A DNA stretch of 64,000 bases from Mucilaginibacter sp. SJ (GCF_028993635.1 NZ_CP118631.1:1674001-1738000), one strand, 5' to 3'; shown: positions 53,784-62,662, counted from the first letter of the stretch. Notes: generated from the letters alone by a model not told the origin. Numbers and translations: made by a program.

Positions 53784-55140
53784 CGTATGGGATCTGGTAT
53801 TTTTCGAGCCGCCGGTACAGGGCGCTGCGCGTGAGCCCCAAAGCAGCAGCGGCCTTGCTTATCTTGTTTTTATGATGATCTAAAGCCCTTTTTATCATTT
53901 CTACTTCCACCTCTTCTAAAGTTAAAGTACCTACCCCAGGCAACTGGATATTCCCCTTTTTTATGGGCGACATTTCCAGCTGCGACCGGAAATCATCAAT
54001 GCCCAGTTCATCCTTCCGGCTTACTAAAATAGAGCGCTCCACCAGGTTTTTCAGTTGCCTGATATTGCCCGGTAAGGGTAACTGCTGCAGCCATTTCATG
54101 GCCGATGGCGCTACCGACAAATTGGGCCGGTTATAGATCTGCTTTAAATTATTAATAAAAAAGCTAACCAGCAAAGGAATATCCTTCGGCCGCTCGCGCA
54201 GGGCCGGCAGATAAACTGTAATGAGGTTGATCCGGTACAACAAATCCTCGCGGAAAGTACCACGCGTTACCATTTCATTCAGGTTTTTATTGGTGGCGCA
54301 CACCACACGGGTGTCAACCGTTTTTGTACGGCTGCTGCCCAATACTTCATAGGTGCGGTCCTGCAATACGCGGAGCAGCTTTACCTGGCTGCTGGCATCC
54401 AGGTCGCCTATTTCATCTAAAAAGATGGTGCCTTTATTGGCCATTTCAAAGCGGCCCACCCTGTCAAACCGTGCATCAGTAAACGCTCCGCGGATATGAC
54501 CGAACATTTCGCTCTCAAACAAAGAGGTAGAAATCCCCCCCAGGTTCACCTTGATAAACGGCTTATTACGACGCAGGCTATTTTGATGAATGGCTTCGGC
54601 AATAAGCTCCTTACCTGTACCGCTTTCGCCCATAATTAACACCGATGCATCGGTTGATGCCACGCGGCCTATGGTTTCCAGGATGTCAAGCATCCGGGCA
54701 TCTTCGCCTACAATGTTTTCAAAATTGTAAGTCTTATCCAGTTGTTTACGGGTACGATGCTCCGTCCGCTTATCCTGCAGGTCGAGCAGGGTTTTTATCG
54801 ACTGGAGAAGATAACCATTAGTCCACGGTTTATTGATAAAATCATTTGCGCCCAGCTTCATGCCTTTAACCGCAAGCTCGATACTCCCCCAGCCGGTAAT
54901 CAGGATCACAGGAATACTGCTGTTAATGCCTTTTATTTTTTCAAGCAGGTCCATTCCCTCCTGCCCGGAGGTATCTATCGAAAAATTAAGATCAAGAATA
55001 ACAAGCTCGGGCGCTTTTTTCTTAATGATCTTCAGCGCTTCGGCAGGTTCATCGGTGCCTGCAGCATCATACCCCTCGCTTTTTAACAGCAGGATCAGCG
55101 AGGTGCGTACGGCAATATCATCATCAATAACCAATATCAT
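53767..55140 (-). CDS. NtrC-family sigma-54-dependent response regulator
   Basis: Regulator of 457 residues: receiver (1-120; phospho-acceptor Asp in LVILDLNF near 54), AAA+ domain (about 145-370; Walker A GESGTGKE near 172, Walker B GTIFLDEIGDL, arginine finger region) and a Fis-type HTH at the C-terminus (ISKAAAALGLTRSALYRRL). The sigma-54 contact loop is GAFTDA (near 220) instead of the usual GAFTGA. It probably activates the operon from the sigma-54 promoter upstream of the adaptor gene. It starts 22 bp before the permease end and overlaps the kinase gene. Confidence 0.95.
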   Translation of the reverse strand: MILVIDDDIAVRTSLILLLKSEGYDAAGTDEPAEALKIIKKKAPELVILDLNFSIDTSGQEGMDLLEKIKGINSSIPVILITGWGSIELAVKGMKLGANDFINKPWTNGYLLQSIKTLLDLQDKRTEHRTRKQLDKTYNFENIVGEDARMLDILETIGRVASTDASVLIMGESGTGKELIAEAIHQNSLRRNKPFIKVNLGGISTSLFESEMFGHIRGAFTDARFDRVGRFEMANKGTIFLDEIGDLDASSQVKLLRVLQDRTYEVLGSSRTKTVDTRVVCATNKNLNEMVTRGTFREDLLYRINLITVYLPALRERPKDIPLLVSFFINNLKQIYNRPNLSVAPSAMKWLQQLPLPGNIRQLKNLVERSILVSRKDELGIDDFRSQLEMSPIKKGNIQLPGVGTLTLEEVEVEMIKRALDHHKNKISKAAAALGLTRSALYRRLEKYQIPYDETED

Positions 55141-55161
55141 AACAGGTGGTTAATATCGTAA

Positions 55162-56352
55162 TTATTCTTCGTGTAAAGCAACAGCCGGGTAAATAGCCGC
55201 GGCCTGTTTGCCCGGGTACAATGAGCAAAGAAGCACCAGCACGTAAATAAACAGTACAGATAAAAAGATAGCTATCATATAAACTCCGGGCGGCATGTCA
55301 AAAACATTCAATAAGGGAAACTGTGCAGCAAAAAATGCTCCTATAACCAGCGAAATGGTAGCTAAAATTAACGATTCCGTTACCAGCTGCCATGATACCG
55401 ACTTACCGGTAGCACCGATTGCCCTGCGTAAACCAATTTCGGAGCGGCGCTTGTTAATGTTATACCAAAGTACACCGAATAAGCCCAGGGCCACGTTGAT
55501 GATCAGGAATGTGGCAACAACAAACAGAATAATCGCCGGCACAAGCGAAACCTGGTTCATTTTAACCAGTTTTTTATCTAAATGTTCAATTTCAACATTT
55601 GAGTTTTTCATGGCATTTGATACCGTTTTGTACAACCGGCTTTCAAAAGCAGCATCGGCGGTTGGGCCCGTTTTTAATAGCAAGGTGCCAACCCAGGCAT
55701 ATGAACCTGTATCCAACCTGCTGTAAACACCAGGGTTGGCAGGCTTATAATCACCTTTCAATTTCATATCCGAAACTACGCCTATAACACGCATCCTGTC
55801 TGATAGCTTATCTTTTTCATTGCCTAACAGTTTGCCAATAGGATTTTCATTCCCAAAAACCAGTTGCTTAAATAATTCATTGATAACCACCGGCCTGCTT
55901 GTATACACAGCATCCTGTTTACTAAACCAGCGGCCTGACAGCACCTGAAGGTTAAAAACCCTGGCGTAATTATCATCGGCACTCAGATTATCTACACCGT
56001 CAAGATGCCTTTTATTATAATCATACCCACCATTGCTTTGGTTAAAAGCAAAGGGATAATTATTGCTGGCGTAACTTACTTCTTCAATCTGCGGCATTGA
56101 TTTTATAGTTTGCCGCAGTGTTTCATAAAACAATGTAAGCGAATCGGCCTTTTTTGATTTTACAGCATTGTTATAGTTAATTACCCAAACCTTTTTGTAA
56201 TCAAAACCTATAGGTTTTTTGTAGTTTTTGTAATAATAAACCACTAAGGTTGATACAGCAAAGATCACGAGGAAAGAGACCAGCATTTCAGAGATCAGTA
56301 AAAAGTTTTGTTTCTTTTTATTCCAGATCAGTTTAAATAAGTGCTTGAACAT
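55162..56352 (-). CDS. MacB/FtsX-type ABC transporter permease (2)
   Basis: Inner-membrane permease of 396 residues. An N-terminal helix (about 18-40), a MacB-type periplasmic domain (about 45-270) and three C-terminal helices (about 280-390) give the standard FtsX topology. The cytoplasmic coupling motif NKRRSEIGLRRAIGATG lies before the last helices, and YPGKQAAAIYPAVALHEE closes the protein. It is separated by 29 bp from a second, diverged permease; the two should form a heterodimer served by the single ATPase. There is no fused ATPase domain, unlike MacB of E. coli. Confidence 0.92.
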   Translation of the reverse strand: MFKHLFKLIWNKKKQNFLLISEMLVSFLVIFAVSTLVVYYYKNYKKPIGFDYKKVWVINYNNAVKSKKADSLTLFYETLRQTIKSMPQIEEVSYASNNYPFAFNQSNGGYDYNKRHLDGVDNLSADDNYARVFNLQVLSGRWFSKQDAVYTSRPVVINELFKQLVFGNENPIGKLLGNEKDKLSDRMRVIGVVSDMKLKGDYKPANPGVYSRLDTGSYAWVGTLLLKTGPTADAAFESRLYKTVSNAMKNSNVEIEHLDKKLVKMNQVSLVPAIILFVVATFLIINVALGLFGVLWYNINKRRSEIGLRRAIGATGKSVSWQLVTESLILATISLVIGAFFAAQFPLLNVFDMPPGVYMIAIFLSVLFIYVLVLLCSLYPGKQAAAIYPAVALHEE

Positions 56353-56381
56353 AATATAATGATTAAAATGTTATCTGATTT

Positions 56382-57620
56382 TTATTGTGCTTTTAAAGCA
56401 GTTACCACATCTAATTTTGACATACGCCATGCCGGGTATACACCTGATAACAACCCGAAAAAAATGCAGGTAAGCAGGCTATAAAACAATACCGTAAAGT
56501 TTAAAGTAAGATCAAGGTGCGCTATCAGGTTAGCAGCATTAATTATTTTTATAATAATGACAGATAATAAGACCCCAATGAAACCACCTAACAGCGTAAG
56601 GATAATATTTTCGACAATAAACTGATAGACCAGTGTTTTTGATGATGCTCCAAAAGCCTTGCGTACACCAATTTCTGATGAACGCTCCATAATGCGGGTA
56701 ATATTGATATTAACCAGGTTGAGTGTTGGCAGTAACAAAAACAGGAATACAAAAATGGATACGATAACAATAAACTTAGTCATTCCTGAATCACCGTGCC
56801 TACCGGTCAGTGTACGAATGAATGATCCAAAATAAGTATCGGCAAAACAATACAGATGATTAAACTCTTTGCTCTGCATCGGGATCCGGGAGATGACACT
56901 TGCAAATTCACTTTGTATTTTGGGCAGATCATCTTTTGAATTCCCCATTAAAATGGCAGTATAATTACCACCCCAATTTTGATTTCTGTAATCGACCTTT
57001 GATACTGTGTAAGGCAGGTAGATATCGCCATACAGGGTAAACAGGGTGGCCGGTACATCTTTCACCACGCCCAAAACGCGATATTTTACATTATCGGCCT
57101 CAATATATTTACCAACTACAGAGGGTATGTCACCAAAGTAATCCCTTCTTGTATCCTGCGATATAACTGCAACCTTTTCGGCATTATCAATTTGCTGTTT
57201 GGTAAATGGCTTGCCTTCCAGAAACTGGTAATCCAGTACATCCCAATAATCGGCATTGGTAAATTTAAGGCTTATGGAGATCTTTTTATTATTGACGTAA
57301 GTATTAGTAAAAGTGAACATGGAGGAGATACCCACCTTAACCGGGGTCTTTAACCCGCCTGCATACTTGTTCAGGAAATAGAATGACAACGGTCCGGTAT
57401 TTGTCGAACCACTTTTGTCGCCGTACTCTTCATGCTCAATGATATATAATGACCTGTCCCTTTTTGTATCGGGATAATTAGGGCCGAGCATTTTATCGGC
57501 AAAAGAGGTAACTACCATTAATATGGTAAGCGTAAAACTAATACCGAACAAGCTGATAAACGTAAAAAACTTACGGCGCTTGAGTACCGCTATGGCTATT
57601 TTAAAATAATTTTTTAGCAT
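56382..57620 (-). CDS. MacB/FtsX-type ABC transporter permease (1)
   Basis: Inner-membrane permease of 412 residues with the same topology as its neighbour: N-terminal helix (about 20-42), periplasmic domain (about 45-275) and a C-terminal FtsX region with RSSEIGVRKAFGASSKT coupling segment and GVYPAWRMSKLDVVTALK tail. It follows the ATPase gene by 24 bp. Together with the other permease and the adaptor it would extrude a substrate from the periplasm or inner leaflet through TolC. The substrate is unknown; candidates include peptides, siderophores or lipids. Confidence 0.92.
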   Translation of the reverse strand: MLKNYFKIAIAVLKRRKFFTFISLFGISFTLTILMVVTSFADKMLGPNYPDTKRDRSLYIIEHEEYGDKSGSTNTGPLSFYFLNKYAGGLKTPVKVGISSMFTFTNTYVNNKKISISLKFTNADYWDVLDYQFLEGKPFTKQQIDNAEKVAVISQDTRRDYFGDIPSVVGKYIEADNVKYRVLGVVKDVPATLFTLYGDIYLPYTVSKVDYRNQNWGGNYTAILMGNSKDDLPKIQSEFASVISRIPMQSKEFNHLYCFADTYFGSFIRTLTGRHGDSGMTKFIVIVSIFVFLFLLLPTLNLVNINITRIMERSSEIGVRKAFGASSKTLVYQFIVENIILTLLGGFIGVLLSVIIIKIINAANLIAHLDLTLNFTVLFYSLLTCIFFGLLSGVYPAWRMSKLDVVTALKAQ

Positions 57621-57644
57621 AACTTTAATTTTAAAACCGGTTAA

Positions 57645-58310
57645 TTATTGAACTTGTGCACCATCAAATAAGCGCACCAGCCTATGGGTTTTATGCGCCA
57701 TATTTTCATCGTGCGTAACCATTACTATGGTAGTGCCATCGTTACGGTTAAGGTTAAGGAGGATCTCCATGATCTCGTTGCCCATGGCGCTATCCAGGTT
57801 ACCGGTAGGCTCATCGGCCAAAATAATTTCGGGCCTGCCCACAATGGCCCTCGCTATGGCCACACGCTGCCGCTGACCGCCAGACAGTTGTGTAGGAAAA
57901 TGTTTTAAACGGTTAGCAAGTCCTACCTTTTCCAGTGCTTCGGCAGCCAGTTCACGGCGCTGTTTAGCGGTGGTATCCCGGTAAAGCAATGGCAGCTCTA
58001 CATTGTCAAGCACCTGCAGGTCGTTAATAAGATGATAGCTTTGAAAAATAAAACCCAGCTTTTTATTCCGGAAAGCTGCCAGTTGTTTATCATTCATGCC
58101 TTCTGTTTTTTGATCGTCAATCCTGATCTGTCCTTTTGAGGGCGCGTCGAGCAGGCCCATAATATTAAGCAGGGTGCTTTTGCCACAGCCCGAGGGGCCC
58201 ATGATGGATAAAAATTCGCCTTTGGCAATATCAAGGCTTACGCTGTTCAGGGCCAGGGTTTCTACGGTATCGGTGCGGTACACCTTTTCAATGTTTTGTA
58301 AACGTATCAT
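57645..58310 (-). CDS. LolD/MacB-type ABC transporter ATP-binding protein
   Basis: Cytoplasmic ATPase of 221 residues: Walker A GPSGCGKSTLLN (near 39), signature LSGGQRQRVAIARA, Walker B IILADEPTGNLDS and the H-loop His in MVTHDE. The length and the sequence between Walker A and signature fit the LolD/MacB branch, which energises FtsX-like permeases mechanically rather than forming an import channel. It lies between TolC and the two permeases. The gap of 89 bp to the TolC gene contains a 16-bp tandem repeat. Confidence 0.96.
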   Translation of the reverse strand: MIRLQNIEKVYRTDTVETLALNSVSLDIAKGEFLSIMGPSGCGKSTLLNIMGLLDAPSKGQIRIDDQKTEGMNDKQLAAFRNKKLGFIFQSYHLINDLQVLDNVELPLLYRDTTAKQRRELAAEALEKVGLANRLKHFPTQLSGGQRQRVAIARAIVGRPEIILADEPTGNLDSAMGNEIMEILLNLNRNDGTTIVMVTHDENMAHKTHRLVRLFDGAQVQ

Positions 58311-58319
58311 GAGTGATTA

Positions 58320-58351
58320 ATTATTGAGTTAGTGAATTATTGATTTAGTGA
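58320..58351. repeat. 16-bp tandem duplication
   Basis: ATTATTGAGTTAGTGA (58320-58335) is followed directly by ATTATTGATTTAGTGA (58336-58351), one mismatch. It lies in the gap between the ATPase and TolC genes. Confidence 0.75.
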
Positions 58352-58399
58352 TTTTTATCGTTAATGTGTGTTTAGATTTCTGTTAAATAAATTATTGAA

Positions 58400-59857
58400 T
58401 TAATTATAGGTGATTTTTTTATTTGTTTCAAAATCATAGAGCGAGAGGTAACGCAACTGGTAGTAAGCTCCCCAAAAATCACGGAGGGCAGCTACATAAT
58501 CGCGCTGGGCCTGGTCGTTTTCGCGGAAGGCAATGCCAAGGTCGGTAATACTCAGGTCGCCTAAAACATAGCGTTCACGTGCTATCTGGTATTTTTCGGC
58601 GGCTATGCTATCGGCCTGCGCGGTGTAAACCAGCTGCTCTTTCATTACATTAAAAAGCGACACCTGGGTTACTATCTGCTGTTTAAAAGTTTGTTTATCC
58701 TGTTCAACGGCGTACTCGGTAAACTGCTGGTTGGCTAAAGCTGTTTTAGCACGGGATTTGGACCTGCCCCAATCCAGTATCGGTATAGAGAGCTGTACCT
58801 GCAGCAATTGCTGGTTTTGAGGGTTCTTGTATACATCAGGAATATTGGTAGCTGTATTTGAAAAGCCCAGGCTGGCGGTAAGCGTGGCGGTTAAACCATT
58901 TTGCCCTTTGGCTTTAGCCACATCACGTTTTGCTTCTGCAATACGGCGTGAAAAAGCGATAGCATCTGAGCGGTTGGCGTAAGCTTCGGCCAGCACTTTA
59001 TCTGATGATACGGTCATCTGGCTAATATTTTTCGGTACTACCAGCACTATCCGCTCATTCCCCTCCTGCCCCGTAAAACTGCGCAGGTTCAGTGTAGCAA
59101 TCTCCATATCGCGCCTGGCCGTACCAACGGCTTTCTGCGCGTTGATCTTTTCCAGCTGTAGTTGCAGGATCTCGTTTTTTGATACCTTTCCTAACTCATA
59201 CTTCAGATTGGCTACCTTTAAGATTCCCTGGGTATTGGTTAAGTTGGTTTCGGCAATCTTGAGGTTTACCTGGGCCAGCAGCAGGTCGAAAAAGTACCCT
59301 TCCACGTCAACCGCTATCTTTTCCTGGGCTTCAATGTAAACCTGCTTGCTTTCATTAAACTTTAATGGCTCAATTTTTTTATCCCACTTGAGGCTGTTGA
59401 ACTGAAACAGCGGCTGTGAATAATTTATACCGTAAGGGATACCGTTATACAATACATTATGCCTGTCAAAATCATCAAACCGCTGCAATTGTGTGGTACC
59501 ATAAATAGTACCGCCGGTAGCAGTAATACTTTGGCTAAAGTTAAGCTGTAACGATGAGTTGTCATTATGAATAGGCTGGAAAAGTATGGTACCATCGGGC
59601 TGCTGCACCTGCGAAAATGTTTTGGTATATCCCGGTAAAGTACCGCTTAATGCCAGCTGCGGCTGGTAGTTTGATTTGTAGGTGCGGTATTCCCAATACT
59701 TGGTTTCGCGTACGGTAGCAGCCTGCTTGGCAGCTATTGAATTGGCCTTGGCCATGTCAACCACCTGCTGCAGTGTTAGCCGCAGGGTATCGGTGCCACT
59801 GTGAGCCAACGCTCCTGTGGTTATGGTTAATAATAATATGGTGTATAGTATTTTCAT
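58400..59857 (-). CDS. TolC-family outer-membrane efflux protein
   Basis: Outer-membrane channel subunit of 485 residues with a signal peptide (1-18, ending ALAH). Two OEP repeats form the trimeric barrel and alpha-tunnel: SLQLNFSQSITATGGTIYG near 105-122, KIAETNLTNTQGILKVANLKYELGKVS near 195-220 (seen as helix pairs), ILDWGRSKSRAKTALANQ near 365-382 and a C-terminal ARERYVLGDLSITDLG. It lies between the adaptor gene and the ATPase gene and completes the tripartite pump. The 496-bp gap upstream contains several repeats, so it may have its own promoter. Confidence 0.93.
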   Translation of the reverse strand: MKILYTILLLTITTGALAHSGTDTLRLTLQQVVDMAKANSIAAKQAATVRETKYWEYRTYKSNYQPQLALSGTLPGYTKTFSQVQQPDGTILFQPIHNDNSSLQLNFSQSITATGGTIYGTTQLQRFDDFDRHNVLYNGIPYGINYSQPLFQFNSLKWDKKIEPLKFNESKQVYIEAQEKIAVDVEGYFFDLLLAQVNLKIAETNLTNTQGILKVANLKYELGKVSKNEILQLQLEKINAQKAVGTARRDMEIATLNLRSFTGQEGNERIVLVVPKNISQMTVSSDKVLAEAYANRSDAIAFSRRIAEAKRDVAKAKGQNGLTATLTASLGFSNTATNIPDVYKNPQNQQLLQVQLSIPILDWGRSKSRAKTALANQQFTEYAVEQDKQTFKQQIVTQVSLFNVMKEQLVYTAQADSIAAEKYQIARERYVLGDLSITDLGIAFRENDQAQRDYVAALRDFWGAYYQLRYLSLYDFETNKKITYN

Positions 59858-59874
59858 GTTCTTTAATTTTCAAG

Positions 59875-59956
59875 CGTCATTGCGGGGAACGAAGCAATCT
59901 CCGGTTAGCAAATCCGCTTTGTACAGTTCGCGATTGCTTCGTTCCTTATAATGACG
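59875..59956. repeat. REP-like hairpin
   Basis: CGTCATTGC-GGGGAACGAAGCAATC (59875-59899) and its partner 59932-59956 (GATTGCTTCGTTCC-then-ATAATGACG) form a 25-bp imperfect stem around a 32-nt loop. It begins 18 bp before the TolC start codon region ends, so it lies in its 5' UTR or upstream spacer. Confidence 0.75.
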
Positions 59957-60010
59957 TAATTGTAGTTGTTGATTATTAATGATGTTTTTTCAATCGGTTT
60001 TATAAGGTGG

Positions 60011-60177
60011 GCGTTGCCTGCGGCCCGGGCTGTACGCTCATACTACACAAGGCCTTAGCCACAGGCCGGTATCCGCTACCATCCCTAACGCAGCTCCCCT
60101 GCACCATTTCTAAAATACATCTTAAACGTCATCATGATTTTTTCCGGGGTTTCCCTGGTGGTTACCCACAATGACGT
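60011..60177 (-). repeat. Long inverted repeat, right copy (structured)
   Basis: Complement of 52067-52232; 60011-60077 is exact. Both copies face into the segment between them. It is non-coding and lies between the TolC and adaptor genes; the sequence from 60178 to 60321 shows no gene. Confidence 0.85.
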
Positions 60178-60321
60178 TCATATCTAATTCTTTACCATTA
60201 CTTCGCCGTTGCTGGTGTTGTCACTAACATCTTTGTATTTACATGTTTTTATAATCACTTAACGCCCTGTTCAAAAGTGTGGCGTAAATCCGTTGTGACA
60301 ACACCAACAACTGCCGGTTCG

Positions 60322-60342
60322 CCCTCCCAATTCCGGGGAGGG
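60322..60342. repeat. Short intergenic hairpin R4, copy 2
   Basis: CCCTCCC (60322-60328) and GGGAGGG (60336-60342), with CACCCAAACC on the minus strand next to it. It begins 12 bp beyond the adaptor stop codon and may terminate it; related to 51987-52005. Confidence 0.6.
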
Positions 60343-60353
60343 TTTGGGTGGGG

Positions 60354-61598
60354 CTATTTCACCGTCACTTCCCTCGAGTTTTTGTATTCGCTCATATCCG
60401 ATGTGATTATCACATCACCAGGCTTTACGCCGCTCTGTATCTCCACATAATCAAAATTGGTGAGGCCAATATGTACCGTGCGGCGTTCGGCCTTACCATT
60501 GTTCAGTACAAAAATATCCTGAACGGAGGGGCCTTTAAATGCCGGGCCATTGGCCACCCGCATGATCTTATTATGTGTAGCCGTTATTAAAAAAACGTCG
60601 ACTTTCATGTTGGGTCTGAGCAATTTGCTGGCCCGGTCATCCAGTTGCACGTCAAACGAAATGATGCTGTTTTGTACCGATGGGGATATATTGCTTACAT
60701 GCCCTCTTAGCTGGGCATCATTGATCCGTACAATAACCGGCAAGCCGCTATGCAGCTGATCGGCAGAGTTATCAGAAATACTGCCCTGGATCCTGAAACT
60801 ACCCAGATCGGCAATCCGTGCCAGGGTTTCACCTTCGTGAATGTTGGCACCAATATTTTTGTTTACATAGGTGATCACCCCGGCGCGTGTTGCCACCACA
60901 TTGGCAAGGTCAAGCTTACGTTGTAATTCTTTAAGATCGTTTTGCTGGATATCTGCCGCTATTTCAGCTTCTTTAATCTCCAGCTGCATGGTTTGCTGCT
61001 TGCTTTTGATCTCGTTTTCCAGTTGCTTTTTTTCAAGCTGTGCAACTTTGAGGTTAAGCTCAGCTTGTTCAATATTTTCGCGGGTGCCGCCACCTGCTTT
61101 ATACAGGCGTTTAGCATTTTCAACGGCATCGGCAAGGTTGCTGATGTGGAGTTGCTTAATATCGTTGTTTGATTGGATGTCGTAGAAGCTTTTGTTCAGA
61201 TCAAGCTTGAGTTTGCTGATCTCGGTGCGTTTGGTTTCGAGCTGAAATTTCTGTTTTTCAAAATCGGTTTGGGTAGCCGATTTATCCAGCGTTAATATCG
61301 ATTGACCGGCTTTAACCTTATTACCGGCATCCATCAGCGCACTTTTGATAGATGCATTTATCGGGCTGGTGATGATCTCTTCAAACTCAGGCAAAACCTC
61401 GCCGGTAGCATTGATGGTATTTTCGATATTGCCGATTTCAACCCTGGCGGTAGTTATTTCCGAACGGTTAACGGTCGATTTAATATATCCCCGCAAAAGC
61501 ATTACGGCAAGCACCAAAACAGCTATGCTGCTTATGATGACAACCGCGCCTTTTTTGCGTTTGGCAGCAGTAACTTCAAGTGTAATTTCCTTATCCAT
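60354..61598 (-). CDS. HlyD/MacA-type periplasmic adaptor protein
   Basis: Membrane-fusion protein of 414 residues. One N-terminal helix (about 15-37, VVIISSIAVLVLAVMLL) anchors it in the inner membrane. A lipoyl half (EVLPEFEEIITSPINASIKS), a long coiled coil (about 105-225; FEKQKFQLETKRTEISKLKLDL), the second lipoyl half and a beta-barrel (GETLARIADLGSFRIQGSISD) follow. Its coiled coil links the two FtsX permeases to TolC. It is the first gene of the operon, and a sigma-54 promoter lies 24 bp upstream. Repeats separate it from TolC by about 500 bp. Confidence 0.93.
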   Translation of the reverse strand: MDKEITLEVTAAKRKKGAVVIISSIAVLVLAVMLLRGYIKSTVNRSEITTARVEIGNIENTINATGEVLPEFEEIITSPINASIKSALMDAGNKVKAGQSILTLDKSATQTDFEKQKFQLETKRTEISKLKLDLNKSFYDIQSNNDIKQLHISNLADAVENAKRLYKAGGGTRENIEQAELNLKVAQLEKKQLENEIKSKQQTMQLEIKEAEIAADIQQNDLKELQRKLDLANVVATRAGVITYVNKNIGANIHEGETLARIADLGSFRIQGSISDNSADQLHSGLPVIVRINDAQLRGHVSNISPSVQNSIISFDVQLDDRASKLLRPNMKVDVFLITATHNKIMRVANGPAFKGPSVQDIFVLNNGKAERRTVHIGLTNFDYVEIQSGVKPGDVIITSDMSEYKNSREVTVK

Positions 61599-61621
61599 TG
61601 TGATAAATTTGGATAAGGTTT

Positions 61622-61638
61622 TGCAAAAGCTATACCAA
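61622..61638 (-). promoter_or_regulatory. Sigma-54 (-24/-12) promoter before the adaptor gene
   Basis: On the minus strand TTGGTATAGCTTTTGCA matches YTGGYAYRN4TTGCW: GG and GC are 10 bp apart and both half-sites are complete. The -12 GC is 25 bp before the adaptor ATG, which predicts a short leader of about 13 nt. The operon itself encodes an NtrC-type activator. Confidence 0.75.
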
Positions 61639-61723
61639 TGTTAAAACATTAATTATCAATAAGTTAGATATTTTTAATTTGGAAAAAGTGATCGATATCG
61701 GACAAAATATTCAATACCGACCG

Positions 61724-61750
61724 TTGATTGATTTTTGATTGCGTTGATTG
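61724..61750. promoter_or_regulatory. TTGATTG direct repeats, candidate enhancer site
   Basis: TTGATTG occurs three times at 61724-61730, 61735-61741 and 61744-61750, with 11- and 9-bp spacing. They lie about 110-140 bp upstream of the sigma-54 start point, the usual place for NtrC-type enhancers. The similarity could also reflect low complexity. Confidence 0.4.
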
Positions 61751-61784
61751 CGCCTGATTTATTTTTATATTGTTGAGCGGTGAA

Positions 61785-61853
61785 CCTCAGGGTCCTCTGC
61801 GAGAGACCCTGAGGGGACGAAGATGCTACAAACCTTTTGCACCTCTGGTGCAA
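61785..61853. repeat. Double-hairpin repeat 3' of NIPSNAP gene
   Basis: CCTCAGGGTC (61785-61794) pairs with GACCCTGAGG (61805-61814), and TTGCACC (61837-61843) pairs with GGTGCAA (61847-61853). It is non-coding and resembles a dispersed Bacteroidota intergenic repeat; it may also end the NIPSNAP transcript. Confidence 0.6.
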
Positions 61854-61879
61854 GTCCATAAGTTGAACCTGCCGGCAAC

Positions 61880-62662
61880 CTAAAAATCAGAGTAATCCGC
61901 CGGGCGAAGAAAGATAATATCAGCATGGGAAACGTTATGCTGGTACTCGGCTTTAGCTGAAAGCGTTTTCCAGTAAGCGTCTTTACCAAAAGTGTCCCAA
62001 TGCTTGTCCCGGTCTTCTTTACTGTTAAAAGTGGTCATGTACATTAAATTAGGCATATGGCTGCCCGCAATAACTTCCGAATAAAAAACGGCATTAAACC
62101 CGAGCCGTTTAAACAGGCCTATTTCATCGCCCACATTAAACATGGTTACCTTATTGACATTGTATTTTTCGGTAGGACTTTCGTAGCTGCGCAATTCATA
62201 AACCCTATCGGCTTTGTTAGCGGTCAAATTCGGCACCGCTGTTGAAGGCATGCCCGGAAAAGCCTGCAGTATAATAGTTTCCAAACGGGTATAAGGCTGC
62301 TCATTGTAAGCAGCGTCAATGTAATCCTTTCCATCGGCAAGGTATGCAGCATCGGCCTGTAACTTTTGATCGATCCCCATTAACTTATCCCATGATTGAA
62401 ACGGCGTAAACACATATAGCAGCTTCGCGGTATCTACCTGGCTTATGGGTTTAAATACGCCTACATTTTTAATACCGGCGCGGTGCAGCGCAGGAATATA
62501 GGCTTGTTGTAAATATTTTTCAATGGTACTTTCCTGTGCCTGGGTTTTGTAGTGATATATTTTAAGCTGATAATAGTTACGCGCGGGCGCATTTGCCAAT
62601 GCCACTGCAGCGATAAATAAACAGGTAAAAAAAGCGATAGATGATTTAACAAAAGGGTTCAT
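61880..62662 (-). CDS. Exported NIPSNAP-family protein
   Basis: A 260-residue exported protein (from the ATG at 62662, chosen because it directly precedes a good signal peptide MNPFVKSSIAFFTCLFIAA; the frame also opens 12 codons earlier). Two NIPSNAP ferredoxin-like dimeric alpha-beta barrels follow: the first with YYQLKIYHYKTQAQEST and a tryptophan-containing helix, the second with VYELRSYESPTEKY and FNVGDEIGLFKRLG. NIPSNAP domains in bacteria have no assigned catalysis and usually bind hydrophobic ligands. It is near a kinase gene 32 bp upstream and may be co-transcribed with it. Confidence 0.9.
   Translation of the reverse strand: MNPFVKSSIAFFTCLFIAAVALANAPARNYYQLKIYHYKTQAQESTIEKYLQQAYIPALHRAGIKNVGVFKPISQVDTAKLLYVFTPFQSWDKLMGIDQKLQADAAYLADGKDYIDAAYNEQPYTRLETIILQAFPGMPSTAVPNLTANKADRVYELRSYESPTEKYNVNKVTMFNVGDEIGLFKRLGFNAVFYSEVIAGSHMPNLMYMTTFNSKEDRDKHWDTFGKDAYWKTLSAKAEYQHNVSHADIIFLRPADYSDF

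Noticed and set aside
61674..61989. Open frames on the minus strand around the double hairpin
   Set aside because: They overlap the NIPSNAP gene or the repeat and have no start context or protein-like pattern.
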